From positions 1-14,411 of the forward strand of contig JASLXW010000042.1 of assembly GCA_030740135.1 (NCBI GenBank): a stretch of 14,411 nucleotides of DNA, given 5' to 3'. Positions within the stretch are counted from its first letter, which is position 1; the number at the start of each line of letters is the position of its first letter. Both the position numbers and the translations under genes were made by a program. The notes beneath the pieces are model-generated. The model was given only the letters and a program-made list of their open reading frames with translations, ran no database searches and was not told where the DNA came from. The stretch is from Nitrospinota bacterium. Lineage in GTDB: Bacteria > UBA8248 > JACPRG01. This document shows positions 1 to 9,894 of the stretch, in pieces.

Positions 1-1
1 C

Positions 2-268
2 TCACCACTTTTTTGATAAAACGTCCTGCAGCATCCGCTTGTCCAGGCTGAGGTCCGCCACCAGCTGCTTGAGCTTACGGTTCTCCTCCTCCAGTTGCTT
101 CAGACGCCTCACCTCGGCTACGCCCAGACCCGCATACTTCTTCTTCCACCGGTAGAACGTCGCCTCGCTGACCCCCAGCCTGCGGATCACCTCCTCCACC
201 GACGTCCCCGACTCCGCCTGCCGCAAAGCGAACGTAATCTGTTCCTCCGTAAAGCGCTTCTTCTTCAT
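2..268 (-). CDS. IS3-family transposase OrfA
   Basis: An 88-residue DNA-binding subunit of an IS3-family transposase. It opens with MKKKRFTEEQITFALRQAE, typical of the HTH_Tnp_1 family. A helix-turn-helix lies at about residues 22-45 (VEEVIRRLGVSEATFYRWKKKY). A leucine-zipper-like coiled coil follows at about 55-85 (VRRLKQLEEENRKLKQLV), used by this family for multimerisation. The start is the ATG at 268, preceded by an AGGGAGGAG ribosome site; the reading frame stays open upstream, but that part crosses the IS end. The stop lies directly after the frameshift motif, as expected when OrfA is made alone and OrfAB by slippage. OrfB, the DDE catalytic part, is off the window. Confidence 0.92.
   Translation of the reverse strand: MKKKRFTEEQITFALRQAESGTSVEEVIRRLGVSEATFYRWKKKYAGLGVAEVRRLKQLEEENRKLKQLVADLSLDKRMLQDVLSKKW
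8..14 (-). other. Programmed -1 frameshift site A_AAA_AAG
   Basis: On the minus strand the orfA reading frame ends TCA AAA AAG TGG TGA. It therefore contains the heptamer A_AAA_AAG in the correct phase two codons before the stop. Slipping back one base would give Lys-Lys-Val-Val and continue into orfB, matching the junction usual in IS407-type OrfAB fusions. Any stimulatory RNA structure would be outside the window. Confidence 0.75.
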
Positions 269-346
269 GGCCAACTCCTCCCTCTGATGGGTAAGTGTGC
301 CAGGAAAATCGCAATCAGACTGGAACAAGATCAAGGGGGCAGACCA

Positions 347-1203
347 ATATCGTCGAAATGACCCGCCCCCGTTGGAAGGACGAGGCCGAGAAGAACGGCG
401 TCCGGGTGGAGGCGATCGTCCGGCCGCGGGCAAAGCGGGACGTCATCCAGGGAGAAGAGTCGGAGCTCCACGAAATCCTCATCAACCTGGTTTACAACGC
501 CCTCGACGCCATGCCGGACGGCGGGCGGATCACCCTGTCCACCGAAAATGTCCGAGACCGGGTCGTCGTCTCCGTCTCGGACACCGGGAAAGGGATGACG
601 CCCCAGGATCGGGACCGGGCCTTCGAGCCCTTCTTCACCACCAAGGGGTCGCGGGGAAGCGGACTGGGGCTCAGCATGGTCTACGCCATTGTGAAACGCT
701 ACGGAGGCGAGATCATCCTCGACAGCGCGCCGGGCGCCGGAACTTCCGTGCGACTCAGCTTCCGCGCCGTGGAGCGGCCGTCCGAAGAGGAAGGCGCCCC
801 GGAAGCGGAGGCTTCGGTCTCCCGCCGAATTCTCCTCATTGATGACGAGGCCGATTTCGTCGACATCTTCACCAAGATTCTTCAGAGCGAAGGACACCAC
901 GTGGAAAACGCCACCGACCCCCGTGAAGGACTGGCCAGGGTGGAGGCGGAAAGGTTCGACCTGGTGTCCACCGACCTGAGCATGCCGGAGATGACAGGCT
1001 GGGAGGTCGCCCAAAATGTGAAGAAGATCAATCCGGACATCCAGGTGGTCCTGGTGACCGGCTGGGGAGCGGAGTTCGACGAGGACGAGACCGCCCGGCG
1101 CGGCGTGGACTGGGTCTTGCAAAAGCCGATCAGAAAGGATGATTTCCTGCGGGTCGTGGCGGAATGCGGCGATCGGCCCGATGGCGAAGGGGGCAGCCGG
1201 TGA
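347..1203 (+). pseudogene. Hybrid sensor histidine kinase, 5' end removed by the IS
   Basis: The C-terminal 284 residues of a hybrid two-component kinase. Counting from the first codon after the IS, the fragment has an N-box (HEILINLVYNALDAMPDGG, about 41-59), a G1 box (DTGKGM, 78-83), an F-box (FEPFFTTKG, 92-100) and a G2 box (GSGLGLSMVYAIVKRYGG, 103-120). A receiver domain follows at about 160-275, with acidic residues in LLIDDE, phosphoacceptor D209 (STDLSMPEMTGW) and conserved K259 (LQKPI). The sensor region and the dimerisation domain with the phosphorylated histidine are missing and probably lie on the far side of the IS. The frame is open back into the IS to a GTG at 295, so a short fusion could be translated, but it would lack the histidine. 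I consider it inactive as a kinase. Confidence 0.85.
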
Positions 1204-1238
1204 CCCGATGCGGGCACCCGACCCCTACGGGGACCCGG

Positions 1239-1255
1239 CCCCGCGCCCCGCGGGG
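1239..1255. terminator. GC-rich hairpin after the kinase fragment
   Basis: A perfect seven-base-pair stem, CCCCGCG/CGCGGGG, with a CCC loop lies 36 bases after the kinase stop. A second perfect stem, GCGGTCC/GGACCGC, lies at 1299-1315, just beyond the stop of the converging HlyD-like remnant. Neither has a convincing T-tract, so termination is only a guess based on their position between convergent genes. Confidence 0.3.
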
Positions 1256-1341
1256 GTTCGGCGATGCCGCCCCGTTGTGAAGATCAGCGGCCCTTTCGGC
1301 GGTCCGCCGGACCGCGGCGCAATCGGTTTTGACCCACCAGG

Positions 1342-1527
1342 TTAATACCAGGACCAGAACTCGACCCTTACGGAGCGGGCGATCCTTCTCAGAAGCAGCT
1401 CCCCGAGGCGCCGTCTTCCGGCGATGACCTTGGCGTTGCCGCTCATCCCCGGGCGCAGGAGAAGGTCCGGATTGGCGATCTTCGCTCCGGAGAACCCGCC
1501 GCACCTTTTACAATGACTTCGAATTCC
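1342..1527 (-). pseudogene. C-terminal remnant of a HlyD-type membrane fusion protein
   Basis: The minus-strand frame ending in TAA at 1344-1342 reads ...GAKIANPDLLLRPGMSG, then NAKVIAGRRRLGELLLRRI and ARSVRVEFWSWY. This pattern, 'NPDxLLRPGMxGxAKIxxGxRxLGxLLLRR' followed by an aromatic end, is the usual C-terminus of HlyD/biotin-lipoyl periplasmic adaptors that work with export pumps or membrane peptidases. Only about 48 residues match. A stop at 1528-1530 closes the frame upstream, and no start codon or ribosome site fits. I read it as a decayed 3' end whose 5' part is gone. The identification rests on motif memory, not a search. Confidence 0.6.
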
Positions 1528-1530
1528 TCA

Positions 1531-1756
1531 ATTCAATCGGATTCCCGCTCGCCCCTCTCCGCGGGCGTCTTGGGCGGGAGGTCCGGACCAAGACAGCAAC
1601 ATCCCTTCACGCAACCGTCCCATAACGGGTAGGCGCCACCAGCGGCAGGTTTGGCTCTCTTTTTGGCGAGCAATGAAGGGGATTGGCCTGAATTTCTCAC
1701 CACTGAAGCGGTCCAGACCCCTGATGATCGGACGAACTCACCGTGTTTCAAGCCTT
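1531..1756. other. Non-coding stretch between HlyD remnant and nrdJ terminator
   Basis: No gene is recognisable here. A minus-strand frame of about 84 codons (1787-1533) has no family resemblance and no good ribosome site, and it passes through the nrdJ terminator hairpin. The stretch probably represents eroded sequence from the event that removed the upstream part of the HlyD-like gene. Confidence 0.4.
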
Positions 1757-1807
1757 CGCACGAAAGAAGGGGCCGGGCGGGAGTCATTCCACTCCCGCAC
1801 CGGCCCC
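1757..1807 (-). terminator. Rho-independent terminator of nrdJ
   Basis: The hairpin at 1769-1807 pairs GGGGCCGG and CGGGAGT on one side with ACTCCCG and CCGGCCCC on the other. There is one small bulge and a six-base CATTCC loop. On the minus strand it is followed by TTCTTTCG. It lies about 75 bases beyond the nrdJ stop, the right place and polarity to end that transcript. Confidence 0.75.
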
Positions 1808-1879
1808 CTGTGGGCGGTCAGAGGATGAACTGCGCGGCTGACACCGCAGCCGCGTGGAAGTCTCTATGTGAATCGCGGC

Positions 1880-4672
<2,793 letters not shown>

Positions 4673-4831
4673 AAAACCTTGCTCCTCTCGTTTCCTCCCT
4701 GTATGCAACCCTTTACAGACACGAGCAATGGAAGCGACATGGCCGGAAAACCCCGGAGTGAACAGCCGACCATCCGCCCCTTTTTCGTAACCCGTAAACT
4801 AACTTAACTCCACATGGGATCGTGCCGTAAA

Positions 4832-4847
4832 GCACAATATCCTGCGG
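4832..4847 (-). promoter_or_regulatory. Proximal NrdR-box-like site
   Basis: The plus-strand sequence GCACAATATCCTGCGG matches the NrdR consensus ACACWATATATWGTGT at 11 of 16 positions, mostly in its left half. It begins exactly 31 bases from the start of the stronger box at 4863, the three-helical-turn spacing known for tandem NrdR boxes. The weak match alone would not be convincing; the spacing is what supports it. Confidence 0.55.
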
Positions 4848-4862
4848 GAAACGCATTGGACA

Positions 4863-4878
4863 ACACAAGATATAGTGG
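4863..4878 (-). promoter_or_regulatory. Distal NrdR box in the nrdJ promoter
   Basis: ACACAAGATATAGTGG matches the NrdR consensus ACACWATATATWGTGT at 14 of 16 positions. NrdR is the ATP/dATP-sensing repressor of ribonucleotide reductase genes. The box lies about 190 bases upstream of the nrdJ start and abuts a minus-strand TTGACA hexamer (4884-4879) that could be the -35 element, so bound NrdR would cover the promoter. I could not settle on a matching -10 sequence. Confidence 0.72.
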
Positions 4879-4884
4879 TGTCAA

Positions 4885-5189
4885 GGAAAAAATTTCGACC
4901 CGACTGCATTTGAGGCTTTTCCCGGAATCGGTTCGGAAGTAGACGACATCTTCCCGCAACATTGCACTTCCCGCCACCAAATTCAGCGAAAAGATAACAA
5001 AAGCTAAGCCGCCATACCGAAACATTCAGGGGTCGGCATGACATTTCTACACCCTCATCAGCGTAATCGGATCAGGGGTTGGAGCAATCGCTCACACCCG
5101 GCGCATTGATGAAATACAGGAAAAGGCGGGAAGTCGATCATCCGCCGAACGGCCCCGGTTGTTAACACCGGGTGGAGCTTTTCCGCCCC
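4885..5189. other. Intergenic region upstream of nrdJ
   Basis: Less GC-rich than its surroundings, with no convincing gene. Minus-strand frames of 73 and 81 codons pass through here and across the NrdR boxes; they have no recognisable motif and I rejected them. A small perfect hairpin, CCCGGT/ACCGGG with a seven-base loop, at 5154-5172 follows the 34-residue peptide gene. It lacks a T-tract, so it is at best a weak terminator. No cobalamin riboswitch signature was recognised. Confidence 0.4.
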
Positions 5190-5294
5190 TTAACTCTTTC
5201 GGAAAATCGAAAACGCGGCAACCAGAATGATGACGACGGTCGCCACGCCCATCGCCCCGGTTGCCACAATGAACAGAAAATCCATGTCAATCAT
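5190..5294 (-). CDS. 34-residue single-helix membrane peptide
   Basis: A short frame from the ATG at 5294 to the TAA at 5192-5190. It reads MIDMDFLFIVATGAMGV, then ATVVIILVAAFSIFRKS. About 24 consecutive uncharged residues form one clear transmembrane helix, with Asp residues before it and a basic RKS tail after it. That charge pattern suggests the C-terminus faces the cytoplasm. A GGGGAGGGAA ribosome site sits 9-11 bases before the first ATG; the ATG at 5285 is an alternative. It is the last gene of the minus-strand run from 8672, though 179 bases separate it from the gene before it. I know no family for it. The charge layout and ribosome site argue for a real small protein, but it could be chance. 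Confidence 0.5.
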   Translation of the reverse strand: MIDMDFLFIVATGAMGVATVVIILVAAFSIFRKS

Positions 5295-5376
5295 TGACGC
5301 GGCTTCCCTCCCCGATCACACTTCGCCGGTCCCCGGACCGGAAAAGAACGAACGCATATGGCTCCATCGACTGTTC

Positions 5377-5395
5377 AATAGAAATATGTTCTATT
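5377..5395. promoter_or_regulatory. AT-rich inverted repeat ahead of the small peptide gene
   Basis: AATAGAA-ATATG-TTCTATT is a perfect seven-base inverted repeat around five bases, in otherwise GC-rich DNA about 85-100 bases upstream of the 34-residue peptide gene. It could be an operator overlapping a promoter. A second perfect palindrome, CCGGTCC/GGACCGG, lies nearby at 5326-5341. No regulator family can be named from the pattern. Confidence 0.35.
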
Positions 5396-5473
5396 CCGCG
5401 AAGATTGGCAAGACCCCCCTCCCCTTCGCTTTCCCCGAGGAATAGGACGCGCGCCGGTCAGGACATCGGCCGA

Positions 5474-5896
5474 TCAGCCCTTCCGCCTCAACGCGTGAAA
5501 CCGCAGCGCCGCCCGGACCGTCCCATAGCCGATCAGCGTCATGACGGCGGGAAGGAGCAACCCCGATATTCGGGCGGCGGTGTTGGGGAGGTTGATGATC
5601 CACGCGCGCGCGATCAATTCGACCCCCATGTACATCCATAGGACACCGGCCAAAACCCGGCTGTTTGTCTGTTTCAAAAGGCAAGCGACGCAGAGGATCA
5701 ACGCGGCGATGGCCAAGACGGTGATCGCGCCGGTCCGGATCACGATAAAGATCCCGACCATGAGCTGAAGGGCCCCATACGCGGTAAACGCGAGGGCCGC
5801 GTCCGCGATGATCGATTCCGCCCCTTCAACGCTTTCAATCGGGTCGATCAACATTCGGCGGATGCGGCGCGTCATGGGAATCCTCGCCGTCCCCAT
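5474..5896 (-). CDS. Predicted four-helix inner-membrane protein
   Basis: A 140-residue hydrophobic protein of unknown function. A basic cytoplasmic-type start (MGTARIPMTRRIRRMLID) is followed by about four membrane helices, roughly at residues 30-52 (LAFTAYGALQLMVGIFIVI), 55-72 (AITVLAIAALILCVACLL), 78-97 (VLAGVLWMYMGVELIARAWI) and 106-124 (ISGLLLPAVMTLIGYGTV). It ends in a basic HALRRKG tail. I chose the ATG at 5896 because GGAAGGAG lies just upstream. An ATG at 5944 overlaps the stop of the TM2 gene (ATGA) and would add sixteen residues by translational coupling. Either way it is co-transcribed with the TM2 gene. I do not recognise the family. Confidence 0.8.
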   Translation of the reverse strand: MGTARIPMTRRIRRMLIDPIESVEGAESIIADAALAFTAYGALQLMVGIFIVIRTGAITVLAIAALILCVACLLKQTNSRVLAGVLWMYMGVELIARAWIINLPNTAARISGLLLPAVMTLIGYGTVRAALRFHALRRKG

Positions 5897-5940
5897 CAGC
5901 GCGTCTCCTTCCCGGCCTCCGGGGCGCGTCCACCGGAACC

Positions 5941-6366
5941 TCATCGCATTCTCACCCGTTGGATGATCTCCCTTTCGATCTCTTCATTCGCCCTCGCCAC
6001 CTGCCGGTGCAACGTGAACAGGTCCACGAACCACCAAACCACATACACGAGGAGCCCCAATACGGCGATCACGACGGTCGGGGTTCCGAAGGCCGACAAC
6101 TCGACGGCTCCTTGAGCGTCCCGCTTTCCGGCCGCGTCCAAGACGCCCAGGATGAAGACCAGAACGGCCAGCCACGGAGCGACGAGATAGAAAATCCCCT
6201 GTTTGACTTTCCCGAGGTAGAACTTGTGAACGGCCAAACCCGAGAGGAAAAACCAGAGCAGATACGCGATGCCCGCGGATTTCTTCACCTTGCCGAATTC
6301 GCTCCCGAAGATCTCCAGCTCCTGCGGGGTCAAGGTCTTTTTGAGTGAGATCAAATCTCCGTCCAT
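5941..6366 (-). CDS. TM2-domain membrane protein
   Basis: A 141-residue protein carrying a TM2-type unit. A polar N-terminus (about residues 1-28, with a KKTLTPQELEIF segment) leads to KSAGIAYLLWFFLSGLAVHK and then FYLGKVKQGIFYLV. The central glycine/histidine/FYLG turn between two helices is the family hallmark (usually GxHRFYLG). Further hydrophobic segments follow (APWLAVLVFILGVLD and PTVVIAVLGLLVYVVWWFVDLF), then a charged helical tail rich in Arg and Glu. TM2 proteins are widespread small membrane proteins of largely unknown role. The ATG at 6366 is preferred because GGAGG sits nine bases before it; the GTG at 6375 touches that site and is less likely. It lies 51 bases after the selenoprotein gene and overlaps or abuts the four-helix gene. 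Confidence 0.85.
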   Translation of the reverse strand: MDGDLISLKKTLTPQELEIFGSEFGKVKKSAGIAYLLWFFLSGLAVHKFYLGKVKQGIFYLVAPWLAVLVFILGVLDAAGKRDAQGAVELSAFGTPTVVIAVLGLLVYVVWWFVDLFTLHRQVARANEEIEREIIQRVRMR

Positions 6367-6417
6367 CGCGTCCACCCTCCGATGAAGCTCCTCCGCCGCC
6401 CCCCCCCGCGCCCGGGG

Positions 6418-7011
6418 TTACTTCAACCCCTCCGCCAGCCTTTCGCGCGTCGGGGGGTCGTCGGCAAAGTGGCGCCCCTCCGCTTCCACCCCCAGGGCGT
6501 TAGCCACCCGGGCGATGTAATTCCGGTAGCTCGCCAGACACGCGATTTCCAGGATTTCAATGTCCGTCCAGCCGTGCGCGCGCAGGCCCTCGACGTCGGC
6601 TTCCACGATGGAGGCGGGGTTGAGGGTGATCTTCTCCGCATACCCCAGCATGGCCATGTCCTTGTCGTCCACGCCGGCGTTTCGCCAATCCTCCTTCAAC
6701 TCGATCATCAGCTTCTTCGCCGCCCCGTCGCCCACTTCACAGAGAAACTCTCCGTGAGAGATCGTTCAGTATCGGCACTTGAGCAGGGCGGAGACCGTGA
6801 CGGCCACCATCTCCTCCCGCTCGCGGCCCAGGCTGGATCCCCCGAACGTGACGGCGTGGGAGAACGCCTGGTAGGCCCGCATCAGCTCCGGCTTGAGGCT
6901 GTGGACCTTGACGATGTTCCCCACGTAATCCCGCTTCTTGCGGGCCTTGTCGTAAATCTCCTTGACCTCTCCGGCGGCTTCCGATTCAGCAACGGTTCCA
7001 ATCCACGACAT
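6418..7011 (-). CDS. AhpD-like selenoprotein (CxxU), read through UGA
   Basis: A 197-residue member of the AhpD/carboxymuconolactone decarboxylase superfamily, peroxidase-related branch. It starts MSWIGTVAESEAAGEVKEIY at the ATG at 7011, with GGAGG seven bases before it. NIVKVHSLKPELMRAYQAF and LGREREEMVAVTVSALLKC are typical of the family's N-terminal half. The frame then reads C79-R-Y-UGA(6768-6766)-T-I-S-H86 and continues through GEFLCEVGDGAAKKLMIEL to LAEGLK* at 6418. AhpD enzymes need CxxCxxxH, and the UGA occupies exactly the second cysteine, giving C79-x2-U82-x3-H86. The same phase is conserved on both sides, so this is not a frameshift, and a SECIS-like hairpin follows. The likely role is thiol/selenol peroxide reduction. 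It lies 35 bases after the UbiD gene and was probably made from the same transcript. Standard gene callers would split it in two. Confidence 0.88.
6738..6768 (-). promoter_or_regulatory. Sec UGA codon and bacterial SECIS-like stem-loop
   Basis: The in-frame UGA is at 6768-6766. Ten bases later, CACGGAGA pairs with TCTCTGTG: eight base pairs with one G-U, closed by a three-base GUU loop at 6756-6738. The loop's first base is G, 18 bases after the UGA. Bacterial SECIS elements recognised by SelB are described as hairpins with a G in the first positions of a small apical loop about 16-37 bases after UGA, so the geometry fits. The hairpin also encodes the conserved peptide after the active site. 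Confidence 0.75.
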
Positions 7012-7046
7012 CGTCCAACCTCCATGCGTTCCAGGGGGACTTGCAG

Positions 7047-8672
7047 TCAAATCTCCGATTCGATTCCCTCATCCGCCAGCCGCTTCCCCGTCTCGTAATA
7101 ATTCCCCTCGATCGCCCGGAGGGCGTCTTCATCGTACGCCTCCGACCAGTCCCCCAGGGGATAGCCGAACCAGGGCGCCCGCGGCGTCAGGGGGGGAAGG
7201 CCGCATTTCTCCCAGATCGCCCGGGCGCGCTCCATGTATTCCCGCTTCGGCAAAGAGACGGGCGGATACGGGTGCTTGCGCGTGGCGTCGATCAGGACGG
7301 CCGAAAGCCCGGTGACGCCCGGGTAGAACTTCTCCGCCTCCGAAGCCCCGGGGGGGGCGCTGGCCGGGTCCAGGTTGCTCCCTTTGCCCGAGACGAAGCG
7401 CATGTCCCGTTCCGGGATGAGCCGGAAGCTCATGGCCCACAGGATCGATTCCGCGTCCGCCGGGTCGATGTCGTCGTCCACGGCCACGATGATCTTTCCG
7501 TAAGTCGGGGAGTAAGACGCGGCGGCGTACAGGGCCTGCCAGGCCTGGGCCGGATTCTCCTTGTCCACCCGGATGGCGATGAACTGGTGGGAGCCCCCCA
7601 TCTCGTGGAAGGACACCTGTTTCACGGCGACGTTGTGGCAATCGTACCGGAGGAACTTGTAGTAGTTGGACTCATAGGCGATCTGCCTCAGCTTGCTCGA
7701 CTCGCTGGGCGGCATCTGGCTGATGAAGACCTGGGTGATCGGGTCGAGCCGGTGGGTGACGGCCGTGACGTGGACGACCGGCGCCAATCCCCGCAGGCCG
7801 TAGAATCCGGTGTATTCGCCGAAGGGGGCCTCCGGCTCCAGGTAATCGGTGGGGATCTCCCCCTCGATGACGATCTCCGCCGTTGCGGGGACCTCCAGGT
7901 CCACCGTCCTGCACTTCACCAGTGGAATCGGCGCCCCCGAAATCCCCCCCGCCACGGCGAGCTCGTCCACCTCCAGGGGAAGCTTGGCGGCGCTGGCCAT
8001 GCAGATGTTGGGCGCGCAGCCGAGCACCGCCGCCACGGGCAGGGTCTTCATCCCGAGCTTCCTCGCCCGGCGGAGGAGGAGAATGAGGTCGGACTGCTCG
8101 TAGGCCAGGAGGCCCGTCTTGTCCGGCGCCTTGAGGTGGGCCCGGTAGGTGCCCATGTTGCGGATGCCCGTCTCGGGGTCGCGGGAGACCCAGCAGGCGG
8201 CCGTGATGAAGGGGGCCGGGTCGAGGCCGGGCGTGGAGATGGGGATCGGAAACTCGTCCAGCCCGCCGTGCTCCCGCCCGAAGTCGGCCGCGAGGTGGAC
8301 TTCCTCCTGGGCCGGGCCGTCGGAAACTGTCTCGGGGGATATGGGACGGTGCCGGGCCCGCACCCAGCGCTCGGCGGTCTCCTCCTCCTTGCACCCCATC
8401 CCGAGGGCGTACATCCCGCGCGATACGGCCGTCACCGCCACGGCCACGGGGGTCTCGAACCGCCGCCCGCGGGCGTCCGTCACGTTCTCGAAGAAAAACG
8501 CCTTTCGCCGCTCCTCCGGCAGCCCCCGGAACTGCCAACGGACGAGCGGCATGAGCTCGGTGTCCTTGTTGACGGGCTCCGTGATGCGATACAGGAGGAC
8601 GTTCTCCTCCAACGCGGCGATGTACTCCCGCAGGTCCCGGTAATACCCTCTGGACTTGACCGCTTGACTCAT
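7047..8672 (-). CDS. UbiD-family (prenylated-FMN) decarboxylase
   Basis: A 541-residue UbiD-superfamily protein. The family uses prenylated FMN made by a UbiX partner to decarboxylate, or carboxylate, unsaturated and aromatic acids. Recognisable stretches are YYRDLREYIAALEE (N-terminus), FITAACWVSRDPETGIRNMG with the TYR arginine, the acidic EIVIEGEIPTDYLEPEAPFG and EYTGFYG core, ISQMPPSES and IIVAVDDDIDPAD. These supply the arginine and glutamates expected around the cofactor, though I cannot assign the exact catalytic triad. The substrate is unknown; non-ubiquinone members act on many aromatic acids. The ATG at 8672 has GGAGG five bases upstream. The frame stays open a further 82 codons, but that part has no family resemblance. 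No ubiX is in the window. It heads the run that includes the selenoprotein. Confidence 0.92.
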   Translation of the reverse strand: MSQAVKSRGYYRDLREYIAALEENVLLYRITEPVNKDTELMPLVRWQFRGLPEERRKAFFFENVTDARGRRFETPVAVAVTAVSRGMYALGMGCKEEETAERWVRARHRPISPETVSDGPAQEEVHLAADFGREHGGLDEFPIPISTPGLDPAPFITAACWVSRDPETGIRNMGTYRAHLKAPDKTGLLAYEQSDLILLLRRARKLGMKTLPVAAVLGCAPNICMASAAKLPLEVDELAVAGGISGAPIPLVKCRTVDLEVPATAEIVIEGEIPTDYLEPEAPFGEYTGFYGLRGLAPVVHVTAVTHRLDPITQVFISQMPPSESSKLRQIAYESNYYKFLRYDCHNVAVKQVSFHEMGGSHQFIAIRVDKENPAQAWQALYAAASYSPTYGKIIVAVDDDIDPADAESILWAMSFRLIPERDMRFVSGKGSNLDPASAPPGASEAEKFYPGVTGLSAVLIDATRKHPYPPVSLPKREYMERARAIWEKCGLPPLTPRAPWFGYPLGDWSEAYDEDALRAIEGNYYETGKRLADEGIESEI

Positions 8673-8717
8673 TCCCGCCTCCGCTGTCGGGTAAAAGGTT
8701 CGGTGAAGTTGAAGGAA

Positions 8718-8723
8718 ATCATA
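8718..8723 (-). promoter_or_regulatory. Candidate -10 element for the UbiD operon
   Basis: TATGAT on the minus strand, preceded by TGT, lies about 45 bases upstream of the UbiD start and differs from TATAAT at one base. The hexamer 17 bases upstream (GCGTCC) is a poor -35. A promoter must lie in this 280-base divergent region for both the UbiD gene and the deacetylase gene, but only this half-site stands out. Confidence 0.35.
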
Positions 8724-8952
8724 ACATGTCGGAAGCGGAGGACGCTTCCTTCGGGTTCGATCGGGACAAGGTTTGAAAGGCGGCGATTCGACGCGATAAG
8801 ATTCGGCGATGGGCGCGCGAAGACGAAAAATGGGGCCGGGCGTTACGTCCTGGAGCGAAAAATGCCGGGGGTGGGTGATTCTCGGCTGCTTGCTTTCGAT
8901 GCCGGCCGTGTCGTCCACTCAAGCGGGCGCGTCAAAGGGGGATAAAGGAAAA

Positions 8953-9894
<942 letters not shown>

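Larger units (their letters stand above)
1..346 (-). mobile_element. IS3-family insertion sequence, orfA end only
   Basis: This is the orfA-proximal end of an IS3-family element, read on the minus strand; the orfB part lies beyond the left edge. Support comes from the OrfA-type transposase, the -1 frameshift motif at its end, and the abrupt change at about 346 from IS sequence to kinase coding sequence. The inferred terminal inverted repeat begins TGGTCTGCCCCC on the minus strand at 346. The TG start and the C-run resemble ends of the IS407 subgroup. The other end and the target duplication are outside the window, so the exact tip is inferred from where kinase homology resumes. Confidence 0.8.

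Noticed and set aside
1533..1787. Minus-strand 84-codon frame rich in cysteine
   Set aside because: It passes through the nrdJ terminator hairpin, has no convincing ribosome site, and shows no family I recognise.
4673..4831. Cobalamin riboswitch in the nrdJ leader
   Set aside because: I looked because the enzyme needs B12, but no B12-box or suitable multi-stem pattern was apparent, and the promoter instead carries NrdR-like sites.
4799..5044. Minus-strand frames of 73 and 81 codons upstream of nrdJ, one with a hydrophobic start
   Set aside because: They overlap each other and the NrdR boxes and show no family pattern.
6418..7050. AhpD gene as an ordinary pseudogene with a nonsense mutation or frameshift
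   Set aside because: The phase is the same before and after the UGA, the stop replaces precisely the redox cysteine, and a SECIS-like hairpin is correctly placed. A random nonsense mutation would not be expected to combine these.
8673..8918. An 82-residue N-terminal extension of the UbiD protein
   Set aside because: The extension lacks UbiD features, while the ATG at 8672 has a strong ribosome site and begins with the typical family start.
7041..8945. A 634-codon plus-strand open frame opposite the UbiD gene
   Set aside because: It is the antisense shadow of a strongly recognisable UbiD-family protein and has no family pattern of its own.
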